In this document: piece by piece, positions 24,473 to 32,243 of the stretch
How the letters are laid out: every line of letters starts with the position of its first letter
Position numbering within the stretch: the first letter of the stretch is position 1
Origin: an uncultured Cyclobacteriaceae bacterium
GTDB lineage: Bacteria > Bacteroidota > Bacteroidia > Cytophagales > Cyclobacteriaceae
Assembly (NCBI GenBank): GCA_937146645.1
Contig: CAKZRQ010000051.1
Coordinates: forward strand, 62,001 to 126,000
Length of the DNA: 64,000 nt
Reading direction: 5' to 3'
Notes under the pieces: generated by a model
What the model was told of the DNA's origin: nothing
The model's input: the letters and a program-made list of their open reading frames with translations, nothing else
Databases searched by the model: none
Made by a program: the position numbers and the translations under genes

Positions 24473-25616
24473 TCAAGCTTTGATAAAAATACAAGTCGTA
24501 ATCAGGGAGAATGTCTGGATGCATGATTTTGATGAGATCCTTCAAAATCAGATCAGGTCGCATGTATCCGAGTTCAAAATACTCCAATCCACCGGTTGGG
24601 CCTTTTTTCAGGGTATAGGTGTAAACCTTTCCACTTTTAAAAGCTTCGAAATTCGTATATCTCGGGTCAGATTTACCCATATCCTGCAGAGATGGGAAGT
24701 CGGCTGATCCAATCCAAAGGTCTGCATTAATACCCTTGTCAAGGACGTATTCATAATTAAGCTGAAGACTCCCTGTTCCTTCCTGATCCTGAAAAATATA
24801 TTCTCCTCCCGCATCATTCAAAATCTGCGCCCCCCAGCTATCATTCCCGGGTGCATACCAAATTTCCTTATACATGATGCCGCTGAGCACAGTAGGGCGG
24901 TCCGACGAATTGATTTGAGTCGTTGATTTTTTTGCTTCAAAGTAGGCTGACTTTATCTCATCATAGACTTTCACTGACTCTTCAAATCGACCTGTCAAAA
25001 TACCTGTGAATTTGATCCATTCGGCTCTTCCCAATGGATCTTGTTCTACATATTCGCCATTGATCACGGCTGGAATTCCTGCCTGCTTGAACAGATCAAG
25101 ATACTTCAGATCATCACCTAAAGTGGATATCATCATCAAGTCTGGATCAAGAGAGATAGTTACCTCAGGATCAGCATATGGACCCGATCCTAAATCCTGA
25201 ACCAATCCTTGATCAATTAGATCTCTAGTAGTTTTTGAAGAGATCAAATCGGTATTTGGGAAACCGGCCAGTCTTGTGGTGATTCCGAGCAAATCAAGAT
25301 GTGGAATATGCGTGGTCGAGGTAAGGATGAGTTTTTGAGGATTTGGATTAATCACCGCATCGAATGTTCCATCGGGTTTTTGTCCTCCCTCAGCCAAAAC
25401 TAAATATCGAAAGGATTCTTCTGCTCCGGTCCATGGTTGATTTACCTCGAGTATATAGAACCCCTTGCCTTTTTGAATGGAAAAACCTTTTGCGAAATCC
25501 AGTTCAATTTTTTCCTTGGGGCTTTCTTCGACTACCGTTTTGGAACAAGAAAGTAGTCCCAAAAGAAAAATCAGAGAGAATATGAGCTGGAAAGTGGAAA
25601 AGACTTTGGCCTTCAT
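24462..25616 (-). CDS. btuF: ABC importer substrate-binding lipoprotein, probable B12 (BtuF-like)
   Basis: A 384-residue lipoprotein (Cys24 in FLLGLLSC) with the two-lobed class III binding fold. The first lobe contains the PQKLILTSTTHIPHLDLLG and GLVQDLGSGPYADPEVTISLDPDLMM segments; a long helix links the lobes; the second lobe ends with VYTYTLKKGPTGGLEYFELG. It is longer than proteobacterial BtuF. I chose the ATG at 25616 because it begins the signal peptide; 13 codons upstream remain open. The -7 box at 25642-25649 supports that start. First gene of the importer operon. Confidence 0.83.
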   Translation of the reverse strand: MKAKVFSTFQLIFSLIFLLGLLSCSKTVVEESPKEKIELDFAKGFSIQKGKGFYILEVNQPWTGAEESFRYLVLAEGGQKPDGTFDAVINPNPQKLILTSTTHIPHLDLLGITTRLAGFPNTDLISSKTTRDLIDQGLVQDLGSGPYADPEVTISLDPDLMMISTLGDDLKYLDLFKQAGIPAVINGEYVEQDPLGRAEWIKFTGILTGRFEESVKVYDEIKSAYFEAKKSTTQINSSDRPTVLSGIMYKEIWYAPGNDSWGAQILNDAGGEYIFQDQEGTGSLQLNYEYVLDKGINADLWIGSADFPSLQDMGKSDPRYTNFEAFKSGKVYTYTLKKGPTGGLEYFELGYMRPDLILKDLIKIMHPDILPDYDLYFYQSLNED

Positions 25617-25641
25617 GCTGTCGGCAAAATACAATGCTGCA

Positions 25642-25649
25642 CAAAGGTA
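25642..25649 (-). promoter_or_regulatory. -7 promoter element of the B12 importer operon
   Basis: The minus-strand sequence TACCTTTG matches TAnnTTTG and lies about 26 bases before the btuF-like ATG. I find no convincing -33 element. The short leader has no room for a riboswitch. Confidence 0.5.
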
Positions 25650-25695
25650 TTCCAAAAAAAATCCATCTGTATTTTTATTTCCTTGCGCCTGAAAC

Positions 25696-25703
25696 TACTT
25701 TTG
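25696..25703 (+). promoter_or_regulatory. -7 promoter element of the riboswitch-btuB-btuG transcript
   Basis: TACTTTTG matches TAnnTTTG. Transcription would begin near 25710, just upstream of the cobalamin riboswitch core. No clear -33 box is seen. Confidence 0.5.
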
Positions 25704-25709
25704 TACCGG

Positions 25710-25935
25710 ATTTGGGTTCTCAATCTCACTCGTTGAGCTCTTGAGATTAAAAGGGAATCCGGTGTAGAACCGGAGCTGTCCCCGCAACTGTAAGCCTAGT
25801 GTTTTCACTATCGATTTGCCAATCAGGCCATTGTTCAGATTTCGATAAAGATCGAATGGAATGAGAAGGCGGCAAATTGGGCAAGCCAGGAGACCTGCCT
25901 GAATCTGTTGATTCTGTCCTTTCGGAGGAAAAGTG
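25710..25935 (+). promoter_or_regulatory. Cobalamin riboswitch
   Basis: This holds the conserved core AAAAGGGAATCCGG (near 25750-25762), a paired CCGG arm, CCCCGCAACTGTAAGCC (25780-25796), variable arms, and the B12 box AGCCAGGAGACCTGCC (25884-25899). These elements in this order and spacing define a class I adenosylcobalamin riboswitch. It lies about 100-320 bases ahead of the BtuB-like receptor gene. It should lower expression of the receptor and its partner lipoprotein when intracellular cobalamin is high. No intrinsic terminator follows; a hairpin right before the start codon (26010-26031) suggests translational control. Confidence 0.93.
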
Positions 25936-26009
25936 ACGAAGAAAATTTACTCTGTCGTGGTTTAAGTACTATCTGCACGTAATTCTTCTAATTTTCTCGG
26001 CAAGACTGA

Positions 26010-26031
26010 ATCGAATTTTAATTGATTCGAT
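26010..26031 (+). promoter_or_regulatory. Start-proximal hairpin downstream of the B12 riboswitch
   Basis: ATCGAAT (26010-26016) pairs perfectly with ATTCGAT (26025-26031), three bases before the ATG at 26035. It could block ribosome entry as the expression platform of the riboswitch. No T-run follows it, so it is not a terminator. Confidence 0.45.
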
Positions 26032-26034
26032 CGC

Positions 26035-27891
26035 ATGTTGCTTGGGTTTGTATTTCTGTGGCTGGGGTTAGCACCTCTTCAGCAAGACACTGTTCAGATG
26101 GACGCGGTAGAAATCTATGGCCAAAATCTAGAGAGGTTTTCTAAAGGAATGAAAGTCAGTGCGGTTGACGATAGGGACCTGGAAAACTACCAAAGCCGAT
26201 CACTGGGTGATTTACTTCAAGAGACCACACCTATTTTCATTCGACAGTACGGTGCAGGAATGTTGGCTTCTCCATCTGTCAGAGGGACATCCGCTGGGCA
26301 TACAGCGGTTTTCTGGAATGGCCTTCCCATTAACTCACCTTCGCTTGGCCAGTCAGATCTTTCGATTTTACCCGTTCAGGCCTTCGATCAGGCGCAGGTT
26401 CAGTATGGTTCGAATGGATCCTTCCTTGGTAACGAGACGATTGGAGGTTCTATTCTTTTGCAGAGCAAAGCTGATTTCGATAAAGGTTTCAAAGCTGGAA
26501 TCAATACAAGCGTGGGTAGTTTCGGCTTATTCAACTTAGGCCTGACTGCGGGGTACTCAAATGAGAAAGTCAGTTTCAAAACCAAAATCTACAATCTTGA
26601 AGTAGAAAATGATTTTCCATTTCAAGACCTTGGCCTACCGGGTACTCCTGAAAGAAATCAGGATCATGCTGCTCTTTCCCAAAGAGGCTTGGTTCAGGAT
26701 TTTTCATGGAATGTGAAGTCGAATCATCAGCTTAGGCTTTCCTATTGGTGGAATGAAACAGATCGGGAAATCCAACCGGTGATGGGTTCCGCTGGCATCG
26801 ATACTCAGAGAGACCGCAACCATCGTGCAGTACTTGATTATTTTATTTTTGGACAGAGTTCCACTTTGAATTTTAAAGCTGGAGGGGTATTCGACCAGCA
26901 GGAATTTAATTCTAACCTGAATGAAACTGATCAATATTTCCTGAGTGCAGATTGGGAAAAGACATTCAGTGAGAAATTTACCCTTAAAACAGGAGCAAGA
27001 TATTCTAGAGCCGAAGGAAGACTTTCTACCTACACAGAATCCGAAAATAGATTCGAGGCATACCAATCACTGCTTTTTAATCCAGGTCAAACCCTCAGTC
27101 TTTCTGCAAATTTCAGGGAGCTAAGCTACTCGGATGGGAGTTTACCCTTCGTTCCTTCCTTCGGGTTGGATTGGGTTATGCATCAGGATAACCGCAGTCA
27201 GCTCACATTAAAATCCAGTTTGGGAAGAGGATATAAAATCCCAACGCTCAATGATCGCTTTTGGGATCCCGGAGGGAATCCGGATCTGAACCCTGAAAGA
27301 AGCAATAATGCAGAGCTTGGATTTCTGTACTCGAGAGAAGGAGATATAGCCTTTAAAGCTTCAACCACTTACTATCATATGCTGGTGGATGATTGGATTA
27401 TCTGGCTTCCACAGGGGTCTTTCTGGAGTCCGGAAAATATCAGAAAGGTCCGGAATCAAGGAGTGGAATTCGATTTTGGTCTAGATGGGGAAGTGGGAGA
27501 ATTCCATTGGGAATTTAGTGGAGCCTATAATTGGGCCAAAGTGGTCGCTCTGGAAGATTTCGGAGATGAAGCTGCTGGTTCAGATCGTCAACTTCCTTAT
27601 ACTCCCCAACATCAGGCTAACGCTAGTCTGCGTGTAGAAAGAGGAAAAGTCTTTAGCTATTTCCAGGGATTTTATACCGGTCAAAGAAGCATTTCTACAA
27701 GTTCAAGCCAAATTCTTCTAGGTTATCAGCTATTCAACTTTGGCCTGGGCCATAAAGGAATTTCCATCGGAAGCGTTTCCATTCCCCTCAGCTTTCAAAT
27801 CAATAATTTATTCAATACCGACTACCAGGTGCTCTATTTAAGAGCCATGCCCGGAATTTCTTATCAATTAAACACCTCAATTACATTATGA
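26035..27891 (+). CDS. btuB: TonB-dependent outer-membrane receptor, B12 (BtuB-like)
   Basis: A 618-residue receptor. After a short hydrophobic leader comes the plug domain (about 40-145: SLGDLLQETTPIFIRQYGAG, SVRGTSAGHTAVFWNG, YGSNGSFLGNETIGGSI), then a 22-strand-type barrel ending with an aromatic-rich C-terminus and final Leu. The region DTVQMDAVEIYG near residue 20 may be the TonB box. The cobalamin riboswitch in its leader and the coupled BtuG-like lipoprotein (ATGA overlap) point to B12 as ligand. It is small for the phylum because it lacks the carboxypeptidase-like N-terminal domain of SusC-type receptors. Confidence 0.9.
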   Translation: MLLGFVFLWLGLAPLQQDTVQMDAVEIYGQNLERFSKGMKVSAVDDRDLENYQSRSLGDLLQETTPIFIRQYGAGMLASPSVRGTSAGHTAVFWNGLPINSPSLGQSDLSILPVQAFDQAQVQYGSNGSFLGNETIGGSILLQSKADFDKGFKAGINTSVGSFGLFNLGLTAGYSNEKVSFKTKIYNLEVENDFPFQDLGLPGTPERNQDHAALSQRGLVQDFSWNVKSNHQLRLSYWWNETDREIQPVMGSAGIDTQRDRNHRAVLDYFIFGQSSTLNFKAGGVFDQQEFNSNLNETDQYFLSADWEKTFSEKFTLKTGARYSRAEGRLSTYTESENRFEAYQSLLFNPGQTLSLSANFRELSYSDGSLPFVPSFGLDWVMHQDNRSQLTLKSSLGRGYKIPTLNDRFWDPGGNPDLNPERSNNAELGFLYSREGDIAFKASTTYYHMLVDDWIIWLPQGSFWSPENIRKVRNQGVEFDFGLDGEVGEFHWEFSGAYNWAKVVALEDFGDEAAGSDRQLPYTPQHQANASLRVERGKVFSYFQGFYTGQRSISTSSSQILLGYQLFNFGLGHKGISIGSVSIPLSFQINNLFNTDYQVLYLRAMPGISYQLNTSITL

Positions 27892-28937
27892 AACTAAATC
27901 GCTTATTTCTGCTTTTTCTCGCCTTTTCGGTCGTCATTGTTTCCTGTGATTCGAATGATCCCGAAGAGCCAATCGGTCAGTACGAGACCGGAATTCTAAT
28001 CATGAACGAAGGCGCTTTCGGTGTGAATGATGGTGAAGTATACCACCTTAATCAGCGATTGGATGAGCTAACGCAAAATGTCTTTGAGACGGTCAATGCA
28101 CGACCTTATGCCGGACTTTTAGAAGATATTGTCTGGATAGATGATCGTCTTTATTTGGTTGCCAATACTGGCAAAGTTGAGATCGTGGATCCGGGTACAT
28201 TTGAAAGTATCGGTGCGGTGATTGGCGATCTGGATTTACCAAGATCAACCGATATTGCTGCCGGCAAAATGTTTATTAGTGACTACGGACCTTTTGATGC
28301 GAATTTTGCTACGCCTGATTCCTATGTGGCGGTAATAAATAATGTCCTTGGAGGCACAGTACGTTCCAAAATCCCTACCTCCAGAAAGCCAGAAGACTTG
28401 CAGGCGGTAGGGGATTTTATTCTCGTTGCTGGGGCAGAAGAATCGAAGCTAGAGGTGATTGATGCGCTAAGCGAACAAGTAACTCAGTCTATCGATGTTT
28501 TAGGAAATCCGAGAGAATTCGTCTTTGTGAATCAGGCTCTTTGGTTGTATTCCACTGCCGCTGATGAGGTCTATTTCCATCAAATCAACACCAGCAATTT
28601 CAGCATTCAGAACACGGTGACTTTACCCGTGGCCAGTGCAACCGGAAGAATAGCTTTGGGCAACGGAACGGAAGCCTATTTGATTACAAGCTCAGGATTT
28701 CCGGATTACATCGATGGGGTGGATCGAGTAGATATTGCCTCAGGGACTGTAGATACAGACTGGATTGAAGGCTCAGGCTTTTATGGCATTGGGTTCGACC
28801 GAGTGAATAGAGAGCTCTATCTGGCGAATGCCAATGGATTCCAGGGTAACGGAGATGTATCGGTTTATTCCGATTCCGGACAGTTCATCGAGGAATTTGA
28901 AGTAGGGAGAGCTCCATCAGGTTTCTTCTTCTATTAA
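27888..28937 (+). CDS. btuG: Surface B12-binding beta-propeller lipoprotein (BtuG-like)
   Basis: A 349-residue lipoprotein (Cys20 in VVIVSC) followed by acidic residues (DSNDPEEP), resembling the surface-export signal of Bacteroidota lipoproteins. The body is made of YncE/DUF5074-like propeller blades with recurring patterns such as VEIVDPGTFESIG, AVINNVLGG and LEVIDALSEQV. In Bacteroides thetaiotaomicron BtuG is a propeller that caps BtuB and binds B12 with extreme affinity. The same gene order with coupled translation and riboswitch control occurs here. No enzyme motif is visible. Confidence 0.82.
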   Translation: MKLNRLFLLFLAFSVVIVSCDSNDPEEPIGQYETGILIMNEGAFGVNDGEVYHLNQRLDELTQNVFETVNARPYAGLLEDIVWIDDRLYLVANTGKVEIVDPGTFESIGAVIGDLDLPRSTDIAAGKMFISDYGPFDANFATPDSYVAVINNVLGGTVRSKIPTSRKPEDLQAVGDFILVAGAEESKLEVIDALSEQVTQSIDVLGNPREFVFVNQALWLYSTAADEVYFHQINTSNFSIQNTVTLPVASATGRIALGNGTEAYLITSSGFPDYIDGVDRVDIASGTVDTDWIEGSGFYGIGFDRVNRELYLANANGFQGNGDVSVYSDSGQFIEEFEVGRAPSGFFFY

Positions 28938-28959
28938 AAAAGAAGATCAAAGAATCTTC
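28935..28959 (-). terminator. Terminator of the HI0074-family gene
   Basis: A 6-bp stem GAAGAT (28942-28947)/ATCTTC (28954-28959), partly inside the end of the minus-strand gene, followed on the minus strand by six T. Confidence 0.6.
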
Positions 28960-29357
28960 CTCATGTTCTCTTCAAATCTGTGAAAGAGATAGACATAATT
29001 GCTTTCTATCTTTTCCAAAAGTTTGTCCTGAGGTTCTAATTCATAGACCGGGTTATATTGAATCCGGTCTATGATCATATCCAGCCATGACTTGCCGTCA
29101 TGGATAAGTTCTGCATGAAAAGCCTCTACGGTTAAGTCTCTGGACCCAGAAAACCCGCCTTTACCGATCTTTTTGAAATAGGCCTTTAGAACTTTGAGCG
29201 CCAGCTCATGTGTCACCTCAAAATCCACAATCATCTCTTTCGATTGTACAGGATTTAACCCTTCGGCATGTGCTTTTTGGGCAAGAACCCATAGATCATC
29301 CAAAGCTTGGCTAAATTCTTCCAGACATTCCTCGCAGGTTTTGGGTAAAGACTTCAT
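28947..29357 (-). CDS. HI0074-family HEPN-like protein (orphan)
   Basis: A 136-residue helical protein of the nucleotidyltransferase substrate-binding (HI0074) family: VDFEVTHELALKVLKAYFKK (44-63), AFHAELIHDGKSWLDMIIDR (79-98). In typical pairs it is encoded next to a small MNT-type nucleotidyltransferase, as in HI0073/HI0074 and the related MntA/HepT toxin systems. No such gene flanks it here. The HEPN RNase-type motif R-x4-H-x-Y is altered: R98-x4-P103-x-Y105, so the histidine is replaced by proline. A nuclease role is therefore unlikely. Isolated gene between btuG and an HtrA gene. Confidence 0.75.
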   Translation of the reverse strand: MKSLPKTCEECLEEFSQALDDLWVLAQKAHAEGLNPVQSKEMIVDFEVTHELALKVLKAYFKKIGKGGFSGSRDLTVEAFHAELIHDGKSWLDMIIDRIQYNPVYELEPQDKLLEKIESNYVYLFHRFEENMRKIL

Positions 29358-29395
29358 ATTGAGTATTTACCATAAGTTACCAAAATTTGGCAAAG

Positions 29396-30844
29396 CTACC
29401 TTACGGTGTACCGCTGCATAAATGGCTGTCCATTTGGAGCCACTCCTTCGAGTAAAAGCTTTCCGCTAAAATCTTCCAGATACTTGCCCACCTCTTCTGG
29501 GTCACGGGCTGGGTTTTCATTGATTTGAGTTAGCACAAAGCCATTTCGTAAACCTAAGTCTCTTAAGTATCCACGATTCAGCGCGGTAATCTTCACCCCA
29601 AAGTCAATTCCAAGCCGATCTTTTTCAATGGTATTCACGGCTTCCAATCTCGCCCCAAGAAGGCTAGAGCTATAATATTCTCGCTTCAAGACGCCATCTC
29701 CACCTTCCAGATTCTGAAGACTTAAGGATGCTGATTTAGGATTACCATCTCGTAGATAATCGACTTTTACCTTATCCCCAGGATAATAATAGGAGAGGGC
29801 CTCCTCAAAGCTTCCCATTCCCGTAATTCCTTGCCCGTCAATGGTGGTGATGACATCGTTCTTCTGAAGGCCAGCTTCTTCTGCGGATCCATTTCGGAGT
29901 ACATAAGTCACAATGACACCATCGAGGGTATTGATATTTAATTCCTCGGCCAGTTCAGGTGTGATCTCCACCGCTTCAATTCCCGGGATGGCTTTCTGTA
30001 CTTCTCCATACCGGATGAGGTCATTTGCCACCTTCATGGCAATATCCACAGGCACAGCAAAACCGTAACCGGTATAAGAACCTGTTCGAGAAAGAATGGC
30101 TGTATTAATTCCCACCAACTCACCTTCTACATTCACCAAGGCACCTCCTGAGTTTCCGGGATTAATGGGAGCATCAGTTTGAATAAAACTTTCCAAGGGA
30201 AAATCACCGCCAAGTATATTGATCTGCCTTTCTTTTGCTGACACAATTCCAGCAGTAACCGTGGAGGTGAGGTTGAATGGATTTCCCACTGCAATCACCC
30301 ATTCTCCGATGGCTAAATCGCGACTGCTTCCTCGTTTAATCGCCGGAAGTGATTCCCCTTCCACTTTTAATACTGCGATATCCGTATTCTTATCCGTACC
30401 TACAAGCTTGGCTTTATAGGTTCGCTTTTCATGGATAACCTCGATGGTTTCTGCCCTATCGATAACGTGATTATTTGTGATGATGTATCCATCTTCGGAA
30501 ATAATTACTCCTGAGCCAGTGCTGACTTGCTGAGTTGGTCCGTTTCCAAAGAAGAAATCAAACATGGAGTATCTTCTGGGATCGGTGCCCGAGAAATTCT
30601 TAATAAACACCACAGATTCGGTACTTGCCTCCGAAGCTTCTACAAATGAAACGGGTGGATTCGTTCTTGCCGGAGGTGTCGTATTTGGTAATTCCCGATC
30701 TGTCGAAACCAGACTGATTTCAGTTTTTTCTGGTACTGAAGTTGGCGCCTGAACAGGCTCAGGGGTCAAAAATAAAGTCCAAGTAGCAGCTCCAGCCAAC
30801 CCAGCCAGAAATGCCAATCCGGTGTTTTTGATGGTCTTCGTCAT
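29396..30844 (-). CDS. HtrA/DegP-family serine protease (first copy)
   Basis: 482 residues. After an N-terminal hydrophobic anchor (about 8-27) and a Pro/Thr-rich linker comes a trypsin-like domain with H126 (TNNHVI), D155 (NTDIAVL) and S232 (GNSGGAL), then a PDZ domain (about 290-370) and a more degenerate second PDZ region (about 400-482). It would act in the periplasm as a quality-control protease or chaperone. I chose the ATG at 30844; the open frame runs 51 codons further, but those residues are unlike any HtrA start. A paralogue of similar design is encoded at 43520-45019. Confidence 0.9.
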   Translation of the reverse strand: MTKTIKNTGLAFLAGLAGAATWTLFLTPEPVQAPTSVPEKTEISLVSTDRELPNTTPPARTNPPVSFVEASEASTESVVFIKNFSGTDPRRYSMFDFFFGNGPTQQVSTGSGVIISEDGYIITNNHVIDRAETIEVIHEKRTYKAKLVGTDKNTDIAVLKVEGESLPAIKRGSSRDLAIGEWVIAVGNPFNLTSTVTAGIVSAKERQINILGGDFPLESFIQTDAPINPGNSGGALVNVEGELVGINTAILSRTGSYTGYGFAVPVDIAMKVANDLIRYGEVQKAIPGIEAVEITPELAEELNINTLDGVIVTYVLRNGSAEEAGLQKNDVITTIDGQGITGMGSFEEALSYYYPGDKVKVDYLRDGNPKSASLSLQNLEGGDGVLKREYYSSSLLGARLEAVNTIEKDRLGIDFGVKITALNRGYLRDLGLRNGFVLTQINENPARDPEEVGKYLEDFSGKLLLEGVAPNGQPFMQRYTVR

Positions 30845-31001
30845 AACTATACTATCGCTAAATTTGATTTTGGGTTCGATGTGAAGTTTCAATTCACATC
30901 TTTTAGCATTGTCAATATGCTCTAACGGGTTGCTGAGACACAAAATTTTAACCAATTCACAAAAACTGACGATTTGTACAAGGAAAAGTCTATTCATCTT
31001 G

Positions 31002-31009
31002 TAATTTTG
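31002..31009 (+). promoter_or_regulatory. -7 promoter element upstream of dxr
   Basis: TAATTTTG matches TAnnTTTG. A TTTG at 30973-30976 is a possible -33 box, but the 25-base spacer is long. The predicted leader is about 60 bases. Confidence 0.4.
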
Positions 31010-31076
31010 TCAGCCTATCTAGAAAACCTTCGCCGACTGGCGATGTTAAAACCTCAGCCTTAGTTTATTGTCCCTA

Positions 31077-32243
31077 ATGAATAATCCCAAAAGAGTAGCC
31101 ATTTTAGGCTCAACCGGAAGCATTGGAACCCAGACCCTGGAGGTGGTGAGGCAGCATAGAGAAGAATTCCAGGTGGAGGTTTTAACCGCACAGAATAATT
31201 TTCAACTTCTTATCGAACAGGCTATTGAATTTGAGCCAAATGCAGTGGTCATCGCTAATGATGAGCATTATGCGGCGGTAAGAGATGAACTTCAACCCAA
31301 AGGAATCAAGGTTTTTGCAGGAGCCAAGTCGATTGCTCAGGTTGTTGAGATGGATACCATAGATGTGGTTTTAACTGCATTGGTTGGGTATTCCGGATTG
31401 ATTCCGACGATTCATGCGATAAAGGCTGGAAAGAACATTGCATTAGCAAATAAAGAGACCTTGGTCGTGGCTGGTGAAATCATTACAGCCTTGGCAAAGG
31501 AATACGGAGTGAATATTAATCCAGTAGATTCTGAGCATTCCGCCATTTTCCAATGTTTGGTTGGAGAATTCCATAACCCTATTGAGAAGATTATTCTCAC
31601 CGCATCTGGTGGGCCTTTTCGAGGAAAGGATAGAGATTATCTTTCCACTGTAACCAAGGCTCAAGCCCTGAAACATCCGAACTGGGATATGGGTGCCAAG
31701 GTCACTATTGATTCGGCTTCTATGATGAATAAGGGGCTGGAGGTGATTGAAGCTAAATGGCTTTTTGGATTACAGCGAGAGCAGATAGATGTGGTGGTGC
31801 ATCCGCAAAGTATTGTGCATTCCCTGGTTCAGTTTGAAGATGGATCACTGAAAGCACAACTTGGTTTACCGGATATGCGTATTCCCATTCAATTCGCTTT
31901 GAGTTTTCCAGATCGATTAAAAAGTGATTTCGAAAGATTCGATTTTGCTAATTTCGCCTCTCTTGATTTTGAGGCTCCCGATATGGATACCTTCAGAAAT
32001 TTGAGATTGGCTTTTGATTCGTTGGAAAGGGGAGGAAATGCACCGTGCATTTTGAATGCTGCTAACGAAATTGTGGTTGAGGCATTCTTGAAAGACCAAA
32101 TAGGATTTTTGGAGATGTCAGATGTGATCGAAGAAGCTTTGACCAAAGTTGAATATCTAAAGGAGCCGAGTCTTGAAGATCATATTGAGACAGATTCCAG
32201 AACAAGAGAACTAGCAAAAGAACTATTATTAAAGATTAGCTAA
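31077..32243 (+). CDS. dxr: 1-deoxy-D-xylulose 5-phosphate reductoisomerase
   Basis: A 388-residue MEP-pathway enzyme that converts DXP to 2-C-methylerythritol 4-phosphate with NADPH. Visible motifs are the NADPH-binding GSTGSIGTQTL (near 11-21), NKETLV, the metal site PVDSEHSAIFQ, SGGPFR, and MNKGLEVIEAKWLF. An upstream TTG is in frame, but the ATG at 31077 gives the family N-terminus. The stop codon overlaps the rseP start by one base. The pairing of dxr with rseP occurs in other bacteria too. Full length. Confidence 0.95.
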   Translation: MNNPKRVAILGSTGSIGTQTLEVVRQHREEFQVEVLTAQNNFQLLIEQAIEFEPNAVVIANDEHYAAVRDELQPKGIKVFAGAKSIAQVVEMDTIDVVLTALVGYSGLIPTIHAIKAGKNIALANKETLVVAGEIITALAKEYGVNINPVDSEHSAIFQCLVGEFHNPIEKIILTASGGPFRGKDRDYLSTVTKAQALKHPNWDMGAKVTIDSASMMNKGLEVIEAKWLFGLQREQIDVVVHPQSIVHSLVQFEDGSLKAQLGLPDMRIPIQFALSFPDRLKSDFERFDFANFASLDFEAPDMDTFRNLRLAFDSLERGGNAPCILNAANEIVVEAFLKDQIGFLEMSDVIEEALTKVEYLKEPSLEDHIETDSRTRELAKELLLKIS

